Assembly: GCA_019417975.1 (NCBI GenBank)
Contig: DYCT01000045.1
Coordinates: forward strand, 1 to 10,230
Direction of reading: 5' to 3'
Length of the DNA stretch: 10,230 nt
From: Bacteroides sp.
GTDB taxonomy: Bacteria > Bacteroidota > Bacteroidia > Bacteroidales > Bacteroidaceae
The notes below the pieces were generated by a model. It worked only from the letters and a program-made list of their open reading frames with translations, was not told where the DNA came from and did not search any database. This document shows, in pieces, positions 1-7,236 of the stretch. Made by a program: the position numbers and the translations under genes. Numbering within the stretch: position 1 is the first letter of the stretch; each line of letters opens with the position of its first letter.

Positions 1-1958
1 ATAAAGCATTTGCGGTGTCTAAATTGACAGGTAATGAAGAAACTACTACACAGATAATATCTGGTATGCAAATATTCAATAAGTCTGTGGCAGATTCATC
101 TGAAATGTTGGGAGATGTTTTAGACCAAGTAAGAAAAGTGGGCTTGAATACATCCAAGTTTTCAAAAGAACTGGCTTCAAACCTGAAGTTGGCACAAAAG
201 TATCAATTCAAAGGTGGAGTGAAAGGAATGATGCAGATGTCTAAATGGGCACAAGAAGTCAGGTTTAATATGAATAATTTTGCCAATGTCATCGAAACGA
301 TCCAAGAAGGTGGATTGGAGGGGAATATCACAAATGCTGCAAAAATGCAAGTTTTAGGAGGCAATTTTGCAATGGGAGCAGACCCCTTGGCAATGTTGTT
401 TGAAGGTTACAATGACCCACAGGCATTAGGAGAACGATTTCATTCCATGATAGATGGAATAGGTTATCTTGATAGAGAAACTGGACAAGCTAAAGTTAAT
501 ATGCAAGACCAAATAAGGTTAAAACAATTTGCAAAGTATTCAGGACAAAATTATGAAGATGTTTTGGCACAAGTATATCAAAATGTTAATAAAGAAGGTG
601 TAGATAAACAATTAAATGTGAAATACACAAAAGAGCAACGTGCATTAATAGCTCAGAATGCACATCTGAACACAAAAACAAACAGATGGGAAATAACTGA
701 TGAATTAGGAAATACTAAAGATATAAATGATTTAAATGATACTGATTTTGCAGCATTATTACCACATGAGCAAGCAGTAGAAGATTATCTTAGTCGATTA
801 GTTACTATTGGAGAAAAAATATCAGGAGGTGATAAGGCTCAACAATTAACCTTGGCAGAATCTACATTAAACGAGTATTTCTCTACAAAAGAAGATATGC
901 TAAAAACAAGTACTGATAATTTCATTAGAAACTTTGATAAACATAGGAGCAAAATACTTGAAAGTTACGGAATAATTTCAAGTTCATATGAAGGGTATTG
1001 TCAAACAGCGGCTCAAGGGAATAAGGAAATAGATGAGATGAATCAGAGTGTTCTTTCAAATGCAAAAGATATTGCAAAAGTTTTTACACAGGCAAATGAA
1101 ATCCTACAAGGAGCATTGTTCGCAATGAGAAATGACGATGCAGAACATCCTGATGTTAGCAATAGGAATCCACAAGAAGCAGAAACTAAAGCATCAAAAG
1201 ATAGAAGATTAAAAGAACTTGAAGAGTGGTATAATAACAGTGAATGGGAAGATGATAGTTTTGCAGAACTTGCATATAAATTATCAGCTGCTAAAAGCAA
1301 AAAAGACAAACATGATATCATGGCAGATTTAAAAGGGGATGACTGGTTTGACATGAGAGAAGACGGCATGGAGGATTGGTTCAACGAACAAGATGTTATA
1401 GACCGATGGAACTATCTTGTACAGAAAGGCCGATATTCAGCAGATGGAAAGAAGATTAAAGACGGAATAACAAATGCCCATAACGTACCAATGACAGTGG
1501 CAGCATCAAAAGTCACGCCTATTAATGACGGAGAAATTGCTACAACAAGTCCGCAGGACCATGCAATCTTTGCAAAAACTGGCGGACCGTTTGATATATT
1601 GTTTAATGGCATTTTCTCAAAAATAAATGAGATTTCAAAGGTTCTTCCACAAAGTTTGCCATATATTTTTCCAGAACAGCCCATCAAAGAATTATATAAA
1701 CCGTTGTATAGTCAGCAGGGGCAGGCTGGGAATGTTTCAAATTCTCCAATAAAGGTAGAGCCTATAACATTAAACATAAATCTTGATGGTGCATTGGGTA
1801 AATCAAAAGACTTTTTAGAGGAAATAACCAATAACCCTATGCTTGTCCGTAGTCTTTCACAACTAATATCAGAAAGCATAAACAAAAATATCAATGGAGG
1901 AAAAACTACTTATACAGGAGGTATAGCAACACCACGATTCAAAGGAAACAATTTCTAA
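1..1958 (+). CDS. Phage tail tape-measure-like protein, 5'-truncated by the window edge
   Basis: The reading frame is already open at the first complete codon (position 3, reading KAFAV before SKLTG), so the gene very likely begins outside the window. The GTG at 15 has no ribosome-binding site and is probably internal. About 651 residues are visible, with no signal peptide and no clear membrane segment. The first ~200 residues are helical and Met/Gln/Asn-rich. Residues ~375-475 (counted from position 15) are highly charged and Trp-rich. Near residues 500-525 lies a stretch containing INDGEIATTSPQD and FAKTGGPFD. It resembles the 'ND..I....G.V..T.P.D.I.A.K' motif I recall from the C-termini of tape-measure proteins. 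The Gly/Asn-rich tail after NPMLVRSLSQLISESINKNI also fits Bacteroidota phage virion proteins. Tape-measure proteins set tail length and act during DNA ejection. Codons are visibly richer in AAA, ATA, AGA and TTA than in the genes to the right, which fits foreign origin. Phage structural protein is fairly secure; tape measure specifically is inference. Confidence 0.62.
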   Translation, partial: KAFAVSKLTGNEETTTQIISGMQIFNKSVADSSEMLGDVLDQVRKVGLNTSKFSKELASNLKLAQKYQFKGGVKGMMQMSKWAQEVRFNMNNFANVIETIQEGGLEGNITNAAKMQVLGGNFAMGADPLAMLFEGYNDPQALGERFHSMIDGIGYLDRETGQAKVNMQDQIRLKQFAKYSGQNYEDVLAQVYQNVNKEGVDKQLNVKYTKEQRALIAQNAHLNTKTNRWEITDELGNTKDINDLNDTDFAALLPHEQAVEDYLSRLVTIGEKISGGDKAQQLTLAESTLNEYFSTKEDMLKTSTDNFIRNFDKHRSKILESYGIISSSYEGYCQTAAQGNKEIDEMNQSVLSNAKDIAKVFTQANEILQGALFAMRNDDAEHPDVSNRNPQEAETKASKDRRLKELEEWYNNSEWEDDSFAELAYKLSAAKSKKDKHDIMADLKGDDWFDMREDGMEDWFNEQDVIDRWNYLVQKGRYSADGKKIKDGITNAHNVPMTVAASKVTPINDGEIATTSPQDHAIFAKTGGPFDILFNGIFSKINEISKVLPQSLPYIFPEQPIKELYKPLYSQQGQAGNVSNSPIKVEPITLNINLDGALGKSKDFLEEITNNPMLVRSLSQLISESINKNINGGKTTYTGGIATPRFKGNNF

Positions 1959-1965
1959 AAAACAA

Positions 1966-1996
1966 ATCGGATAGAGTTGAAAAGATTCTATCCGAT
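1966..1996 (+). terminator. Stem-loop terminator after the phage-type gene
   Basis: A perfect 10-bp inverted repeat, ATCGGATAGA at 1966-1975 and TCTATCCGAT at 1987-1996, starts eight bases after the stop codon at 1956-1958. The inner bases can add G-U, T-A and U-G pairs, leaving a GAAAA-like loop. The 3' side is A/T-rich (ATTTATATATAATA) rather than a clean T run. The 5' side is A-rich (CTAAAAAACAAATC), which would give a T run on the opposite strand, so the element may stop transcription from both sides. The stem is plain in the sequence; termination activity is inferred. Confidence 0.75.
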
Positions 1997-2053
1997 ATTT
2001 ATATATAATAAGCAGGGTAATCATGTATATTGTTCCCTTTATTTTTTGCATGT

Positions 2054-2191
2054 TTGAATGATTTCCTTATACTTAAGGTCGTTGGGATTGGTACAGCTAT
2101 TTTTATAATTTTCCTACTTGTATGTCCAAAAGATAAATTAGAAAAAATGATTACTCGATCAAACCGTATGAGCAGAAGAAGGAAACACTGA
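2054..2191 (+). CDS. Possible small membrane protein (45 residues) or 3' remnant of a gene
   Basis: This frame is open from 2021 to the TGA at 2189-2191; the TTG at 2054 is the most useful start. The peptide has a clear layout. Hydrophobic residues 9-24 (VVGIGTAIFIIFLLVC) form one membrane-spanning helix, followed by a short PKDKLEK segment and a strongly basic end, MSRRRKH. That order predicts the basic tail in the cytoplasm. There is no ATG before the helix in this frame and no ribosome-binding site. An ATG at 2050 in another frame reads ATG TTT GAA TGA, so a one-base shift would join it to this frame as a normal start. It could be a real small protein, the tail of a gene cut by the neighbouring element, or chance. 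I do not recognise the family. Confidence 0.25.
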   Translation: MNDFLILKVVGIGTAIFIIFLLVCPKDKLEKMITRSNRMSRRRKH

Positions 2192-2224
2192 TTTATACAT
2201 CTAAATTCATAAAAATTGTTGCTG

Positions 2225-2241
2225 CCTGATAAAAAATCAGG
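2225..2241. other. Small perfect hairpin in the intergenic stretch
   Basis: CCTGAT at 2225-2230 and ATCAGG at 2236-2241 form a 6-bp stem around an AAAAA loop. It lies 33 bases after the TGA of the possible small ORF at 2054-2191. No T run follows on either strand, so it is at best a weak terminator. It could equally be a chance palindrome in AT-rich DNA. Confidence 0.3.
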
Positions 2242-2437
2242 AATAGAAAATATGCTTTAACGGAGTACAATAACTCGAAATGGAAAATACATCGTTCACA
2301 ATTCGCTTTGTAAACGACACACTTTCCTTTTTCTTTATTCCCAACATCCCAACCGGTATTTAGCATTTCTTAAGTCAGCTTTCTACATTATAGAGGGATT
2401 TTCACTAATAAAGTACGATTACCTCATCGAAAGATTG

Positions 2438-2445
2438 TATTTTTG
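2438..2445 (+). promoter_or_regulatory. Bacteroidota-type -7 promoter box (TATTTTTG) for the TPR/barrel operon
   Basis: TATTTTTG matches the TAnnTTTG -7 consensus used by the primary sigma factor of Bacteroidota. It ends 32 bases before the ATG at 2478, giving a leader of roughly 25 bases. No TTTG-like -33 element is obvious at the expected distance (about 2413-2419), so the promoter may be weak or need another factor. No Shine-Dalgarno sequence precedes the start, which is normal for this phylum. Confidence 0.55.
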
Positions 2446-2477
2446 TCAGACAATCATTAATAGACCAATCTTATCGG

Positions 2478-5400
2478 ATGAATATGATAAACAAACTGAA
2501 AGCTATCTTATTGGTCGGCACACTGGGCTTAGCCGCTACCACTTCTATACAAGGGCAAGACTTGCATAAAAACCTGTTTACAGAAGCGCAACAGTTCTTC
2601 GTACACAAGAACTATGTCATGTCGCGCCAACTGATAGAACAATACCTGAACGAAAACCCTTCGCCAGCCCAACAACAAGAAGCCGAATATATACTGGCAT
2701 GCTGCCAAAGCGAACTGAATACTGAAAACACAATCAAGGTTTTCCAGGCTTACTTGAAAAAATACCCGGACAGCCCACACTGCAACCACATCTATGCACA
2801 GATAGCTTCCTCGCATTACAAACAAAAAAAATATAAAGCGGCCATCAGCGCATTCAGCAAATGCGACTTGGCACAACTGCCAGACGAAGAGCGAGACGAG
2901 TGCACGTATCGTTTGGGTGTATCGAACCTCAAAACCAACCAACTTCGTGAAGCAAGTATCTGGTTTCTCACACTGAGAAACAGCAGTTCCTGCTATCAGG
3001 ATGAAGCCCAATACTATCTGGCTTGCATCGACTATCAACAACAAAACTATACCCGAGCACTTGAAACCTTCTTACGCTTGCAACACCTGCCCCAGTTTCA
3101 AACAACCATACCTTATTATATAGGCGAAATCCGATTGGTTCAAGCCGATTATACCAAAGCGAAAGAAGTAGCTCAAGCCTATCTGAAACAATATCCCGAC
3201 AACGAGCATCACACGGAAATGCTCCGTATCTTAGGAAGTGCACTCTATCATCTCAAGCAATACCATGCAGCGACCGACAATCTGCAAGCCTATATCGATG
3301 AAGCTGTACATCCGCAGCGAAATGCACTCTACTTACTCGGTATGTCTTATTTCCAGACACAGGTCTACTCGCGTGCTGCTATCTATCTGGAAAAAGCCAC
3401 AACTCAAAAAGATGCCTTGACCCAAAATGCCTACTTGCATTGCGGATTGTCTTACTTATATTTACTCGACAAGGCAAAAGCCCGTATGGCTTTCGAACAA
3501 GCTTCAGCATTGCATTTCGACCCTCAAATAGAAGAAGAAGCCCTCTACAACTATGCCCTATGCATTCACGAGACCTCTTATTCACCATTTGCTGAGTCTG
3601 TTACCGTCTTCGAACGGTTTCTCAACCAATTCCCTACATCGGCTCACTGCCAACAGGTAAGTGATTATCTGGTAGAAGTGTATATGAACACACGAAGCTA
3701 CGAGGCTGCTTTAAAATCGATTGCAAAAATAAAGCATCCTGACACGCGCATCCTTGAGGCTAAACAAAAGATCCTGTTTCAATTGGGTACACAAACGCTT
3801 GCCAATGCACGTTTCCAAGATGCCATCAGCTATTTCAATCGTTCGTTGGAGCTGTCACGCTACAACCAACAAACCAAAGCCAATGCTTATTTCTGGCGTG
3901 GAGAAGCCAACTACCGATTGAGCAATTTCCCTGAAGCCGGTCGAGATTTCACACAATACATGGAATTTACAACGGTCAAAAATGACGAAATGTATGCTCT
4001 CTCGCAATACAACATGGGATATATACTCTTCAAACAGAAAAATTATCGAGCTGCACAAAGCAGATTTGAAAATTACATCCATCGGACGAAAGCCAACGAC
4101 AAGCACGTTCTTGCCGATGCCTATAACCGATTGGGAGACTGTTATTTCTATGTACGCCAATTTGGAGAAGCACAACAAGCATATGCGCAAGCCACTCAAA
4201 CCGACAACTCGCAAGGAGACTATTCGCTCTACCAGGAAGCCTTTGTCTTAGGACTTCAAAAAGACTACTTGGGCAAGATACATGTGCTAAACAAGCTCAT
4301 CAGTGAATATCCCTCTTCGCAATACCAAGATAATGCTTATTACGAACGCGGACGGGCCTATGTCATGATGGAAGACAACAGTAGAGCCATCGAATCGTTC
4401 CGCCAATTGCTACATAAATATCCCGAATCGGTCATCGCACGAAAAGGTGCCAACGAAATAGGATTGCTCTATTATCAAAATGATCAATATCAAGACGCTA
4501 TTAAAGCTTATCAATTTGTAATCAGCACCTATCCGGGCAGTGAAGAGGCGAAACTGGCACAACGCGACCTCAAATCTATCTATATAGATTTAAATCAAGT
4601 GGATGCTTATGCCGACTTCATCAGTTCTGTACCAGGAGGGAATCATCTTGACATCAACGAGCGCGATTCACTGACCTATATTGCTGCTGAAAAAATCTAC
4701 ATGCGTGGCGAGATATCCCAAGCTAAAAAGAGTTTTACGCATTACCTGCAAAGCTATCCCGAAGGAGCTTTCAGCCTGAATGCGCACTATTACTTAGGAT
4801 TGACAGACTACAATCAAAAACAATATACCGATGCGCTGTCGCATTTACAGAAAGTATTGGCTTTCCCAGACAACAAATTCTCAGAAGAAGCCATGATGCT
4901 AAGTTCGGAAATCCTCTTCAACCAAAGAGAATATGCCCAAGCACAAAACATCTATAAACAATGGAAAGGAAAAGCATCTACACACGAACGGTTCATCGTA
5001 GCTCAAACAGGTATTCTTCGCACGTCCTATCTTTTGTCCGACCGCGATGAAGTAATAGCAACGGCAACCGCTTTACTTCAAGAAAGTAAATTGTCTCCGG
5101 AACTTGCTAACGAAGCTCGATATTACCGGGCACAAACGTATATGGCTCAAAATTTAACATCGAAAGCACAAACCGATTGGACTACCTTGGCTACCGATAC
5201 TCGAAACATCTATGGAGCAGAAGCTAAATATCGACTCGGACAACTCTATTTCGATTTGGGAGAGACTTCGAAAGCAGAACAAGAAGTATTGGAGTACATA
5301 GAATGCAGCACTCCACATGCCTATTGGCTGGCCAGAAGCTTCATACTCCTTGCTGATGTTTATGTCAAAATGGGACGAGACTTAGATGCCAAACAATATT

Positions 5401-5483
5401 TGCTTTCGTTACAGCAAAATTACGAGGCTAATGATGACATTGCCAACCGTATCCAAGAACGTCTTCAAAAATTAAATCAATGA
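2478..5483 (+). CDS. Large secreted tetratricopeptide-repeat protein
   Basis: The 1001-residue product starts with an export signal: KLK, then the hydrophobic stretch AILLVGTLGLAATTS, with likely cleavage after IQG near residue 26. It is therefore periplasmic, perhaps attached to the inner face of the outer membrane. The rest is almost entirely TPR solenoid. Units follow the BamD/YbgF-like pattern 'YP-S...A-Y-LG--Y---Y--A---F', for example YPDSPHCNHIYAQIASSHY, YPDNEHHTEMLRILGSALYH, YPSSQYQDNAYYERGRAYV and YPEGAFSLNAHYYLGLTDY. They run from about residue 30 to the C-terminus, with no enzymatic domain visible. Such solenoids bind partner proteins or peptides. The stop overlaps the start of the barrel gene, which suggests a joint role at the outer membrane. 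ATG 2478 gives the full signal peptide; ATG 2484 is an equally workable alternative. The TPR assignment is firm, the partner and function unknown. Confidence 0.9.
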   Translation: MNMINKLKAILLVGTLGLAATTSIQGQDLHKNLFTEAQQFFVHKNYVMSRQLIEQYLNENPSPAQQQEAEYILACCQSELNTENTIKVFQAYLKKYPDSPHCNHIYAQIASSHYKQKKYKAAISAFSKCDLAQLPDEERDECTYRLGVSNLKTNQLREASIWFLTLRNSSSCYQDEAQYYLACIDYQQQNYTRALETFLRLQHLPQFQTTIPYYIGEIRLVQADYTKAKEVAQAYLKQYPDNEHHTEMLRILGSALYHLKQYHAATDNLQAYIDEAVHPQRNALYLLGMSYFQTQVYSRAAIYLEKATTQKDALTQNAYLHCGLSYLYLLDKAKARMAFEQASALHFDPQIEEEALYNYALCIHETSYSPFAESVTVFERFLNQFPTSAHCQQVSDYLVEVYMNTRSYEAALKSIAKIKHPDTRILEAKQKILFQLGTQTLANARFQDAISYFNRSLELSRYNQQTKANAYFWRGEANYRLSNFPEAGRDFTQYMEFTTVKNDEMYALSQYNMGYILFKQKNYRAAQSRFENYIHRTKANDKHVLADAYNRLGDCYFYVRQFGEAQQAYAQATQTDNSQGDYSLYQEAFVLGLQKDYLGKIHVLNKLISEYPSSQYQDNAYYERGRAYVMMEDNSRAIESFRQLLHKYPESVIARKGANEIGLLYYQNDQYQDAIKAYQFVISTYPGSEEAKLAQRDLKSIYIDLNQVDAYADFISSVPGGNHLDINERDSLTYIAAEKIYMRGEISQAKKSFTHYLQSYPEGAFSLNAHYYLGLTDYNQKQYTDALSHLQKVLAFPDNKFSEEAMMLSSEILFNQREYAQAQNIYKQWKGKASTHERFIVAQTGILRTSYLLSDRDEVIATATALLQESKLSPELANEARYYRAQTYMAQNLTSKAQTDWTTLATDTRNIYGAEAKYRLGQLYFDLGETSKAEQEVLEYIECSTPHAYWLARSFILLADVYVKMGRDLDAKQYLLSLQQNYEANDDIANRIQERLQKLNQ

Positions 5484-7123
5484 TTCCTATGTATATGCCA
5501 CTAAAATTAAAAAGAAACTGCATCTTACTGCTGACACTCATACCTGCCACCCTGACTGCACAAACAGCAGCCAAGGATTCATTGTTAAACCGCACAGTGG
5601 TGGTAGAGCAAGAATACAATCCTGAGATTATGGATGCGAGCAAGATAAACCGATTGCCACAAGTAGAAACCCCATCGGTCCCGAAACAAGCCATCGAATA
5701 TTCCTTGCGAACGAATCCCATCACGTCTTTCCAGACTTATCAGCCCTTGGAAACATATGCCCTGCAAGAAAGCGAAACGGCTCCACAACGAGGCTATGTC
5801 CGCATCGGCTATGGCAACCGAAACAATCTGGATGGACGTATCAGTTATGCTTTCCGTCTATCATCGAAAGATGAACTCAGCGTATCTGGCAACATACGAG
5901 GCATGAAAGGAAATCTAAAATTCCCTTCCATCGGGAAAGCGAAACATCACGATTATCGGACTCGAATCGGACTCGACTACCGCCATTTTTTCTCAACGTC
6001 GGAAATGAATCTGTCAGGACACTGGCATCTGCTTAATCTGGGACTTCATCCACAATTTGCATTGTCTCACCAACGATTTACAAGAGGTGATATTCATTGG
6101 CAATTAAAATCGTTCGAACCGTCCTATTCTCTACAATTCGCTGTAGAAGCCAATTGGAACATACACCAACGTATCCATAATTGGCTCGGAAACCTAAATG
6201 AAGAAACCAAAGGAACAGAACACCAGCTATACACTCATGCATGGCTAAACGGGGAAATCAACGATTCTCAACATATCGGTTTAGACATAAAAATGCACAA
6301 CTTCATCTATCCCAATGGCTTCTTTACTGACTACACCTCGCTATCACTGAATCCGTTCTATGAAATAGAAAATGCCAATTGGAAACTCCATGCCGGTATC
6401 CATATAGACCCGTCTTTCGGATTTGGAAGAAAGTTCCAAGTCGCGCCCGATGTAAATCTCAGTTTTACTTTTGCCGAACATTATCAGCTTTATGCCCGAG
6501 CAGAAGGAGGACGAAAAATGAACGACTTCAACCATCTGGCAGCTTTTTGTCCTTATGCAAATCTACAGCCCGACTATCAGCTTGCCAATACCTACGAGCA
6601 ACTAAATGCATCTATTGGTTTTAAAGCAAGCCCTTGCAACAACTTTCATTGGCATCTGTTTGGAGGATACCAAAACCTGAAAGACGACATTTTTACTTAT
6701 TGGCAAAGCTCAACAGCCGAACTTTGTCTTCGACAAGCAAATGGAAGTAATTTCTATGGTGGAGCAACGATTCAATATACCTACAAAGATTTCTTCAACT
6801 GGTACGCCCAAGGCAGTTACCACCATTGGGATATGTGCGACGATGCCCTATTCTTCAAACCTATGGCACAAATCCACACCAATGTAGACATACATCCTAT
6901 CAAACCGCTACACTTGCGCATCGGCTACACTTACCAAAAGCCTCAACAGGAAAGCGCAAATACCACTGTCCATAATCTAACAGCCGGAGCTACTTACACA
7001 CTCCATAAAGGGCTTTCGGTTTATGCTACAGTAAATAACATTTTCAACAGGACCTATTTCTATCATTGGAACTATCCAGAACAAGGTATCGGGATAATAG
7101 GAGGAATATCCTTTAAATTTTAA
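5480..7123 (+). CDS. Outer-membrane beta-barrel protein, TonB-dependent-receptor-like without a plug domain
   Basis: The product has 547 residues. A signal peptide (basic LKLKRN, then ILLLTLIPATLTA, cleavage before Q28) exports it. Residues ~36-60 hold LNRTVVVEQEYNPEIMDASK, a segment I recall at the N-terminus of related Bacteroidota proteins; its TVVV part resembles a TonB box. After ~40 further residues, alternating aromatic and polar strands begin at RGYVRIGYGNRNNLDGRISY and continue to a terminal aromatic, GISFKF, the usual end of an outer-membrane barrel. The C-terminal VYATVNNIFNRTYFYHWNYP resembles the last strands of TonB-dependent receptors. The usual ~120-residue plug is absent, so a classic TonB-dependent importer is unlikely despite the automatic name such genes receive. 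The ATG lies inside the TPR stop (ATGA), which points to translational coupling. ATG 5489 and 5495 are alternative starts that keep the signal peptide. The substrate is unknown. Confidence 0.85.
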   Translation: MIPMYMPLKLKRNCILLLTLIPATLTAQTAAKDSLLNRTVVVEQEYNPEIMDASKINRLPQVETPSVPKQAIEYSLRTNPITSFQTYQPLETYALQESETAPQRGYVRIGYGNRNNLDGRISYAFRLSSKDELSVSGNIRGMKGNLKFPSIGKAKHHDYRTRIGLDYRHFFSTSEMNLSGHWHLLNLGLHPQFALSHQRFTRGDIHWQLKSFEPSYSLQFAVEANWNIHQRIHNWLGNLNEETKGTEHQLYTHAWLNGEINDSQHIGLDIKMHNFIYPNGFFTDYTSLSLNPFYEIENANWKLHAGIHIDPSFGFGRKFQVAPDVNLSFTFAEHYQLYARAEGGRKMNDFNHLAAFCPYANLQPDYQLANTYEQLNASIGFKASPCNNFHWHLFGGYQNLKDDIFTYWQSSTAELCLRQANGSNFYGGATIQYTYKDFFNWYAQGSYHHWDMCDDALFFKPMAQIHTNVDIHPIKPLHLRIGYTYQKPQQESANTTVHNLTAGATYTLHKGLSVYATVNNIFNRTYFYHWNYPEQGIGIIGGISFKF

Positions 7124-7182
7124 ATTTCACTTTTATTTCATCTAAAAAATCGGCAAAAAGCAGATTCTTTCTAATATAATAA

Positions 7183-7212
7183 TGTGTCGGACAAAAAGTT
7201 TTCTTACTTTTG
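7183..7212 (+). promoter_or_regulatory. Promoter of topA (-7 box TACTTTTG)
   Basis: TACTTTTG at 7205-7212 matches the Bacteroidota TAnnTTTG -7 consensus, and TGTG at 7183-7186 is a possible weak -33 element at an acceptable spacing. The box ends 24 bases before the ATG at 7237. The 113-base gap behind the barrel gene holds no clear terminator, only A/T-rich sequence, so some read-through from the upstream operon is possible. topA nevertheless appears to have its own transcription start. Confidence 0.65.
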
Positions 7213-7236
7213 CACCGAATTTGAAAAAATTACATC

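Larger units (their letters stand above)
1959..2477. other. 519-base stretch without a confident gene; probable junction between phage-derived and chromosomal DNA
   Basis: This AT-rich stretch separates the phage-type gene from the chromosomal block. It holds the terminator at 1966-1996, an open frame at 2021-2191 that may encode a small membrane protein, a small hairpin at 2225-2241, a 27-codon frame at 2280-2363 and the promoter of the TPR gene around 2438-2445. I see no tRNA, integrase, insertion-sequence end or long direct repeat in it. If a mobile element ends here, its attachment site should lie in about 1997-2437, but the sequence alone does not fix it. Confidence 0.5.

Noticed and set aside
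15..17. GTG as the true start of the phage-type gene
   Set aside because: The frame stays open upstream to the window edge (KAFA before it) and no ribosome-binding site precedes it, so an internal valine codon in a truncated gene is more likely.
1869..2051. Minus-strand open frame of 60 codons
   Set aside because: It runs through the terminator stem at 1966-1996 and into the antisense of the phage-type gene, and its composition is not protein-like.
2280..2363. 27-codon ATG frame (MENTSFTIRF...) with GGAG about 14 bases upstream
   Set aside because: It is very short, spacing to GGAG is long and such sites matter little in Bacteroidota. It has no recognisable domain and could easily be chance in AT-rich DNA.
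2529..3044. Minus-strand open frame of 171 codons
   Set aside because: It lies wholly inside the TPR gene, whose plus-strand frame has a signal peptide and clear repeats. It is a shadow of that coding sequence.
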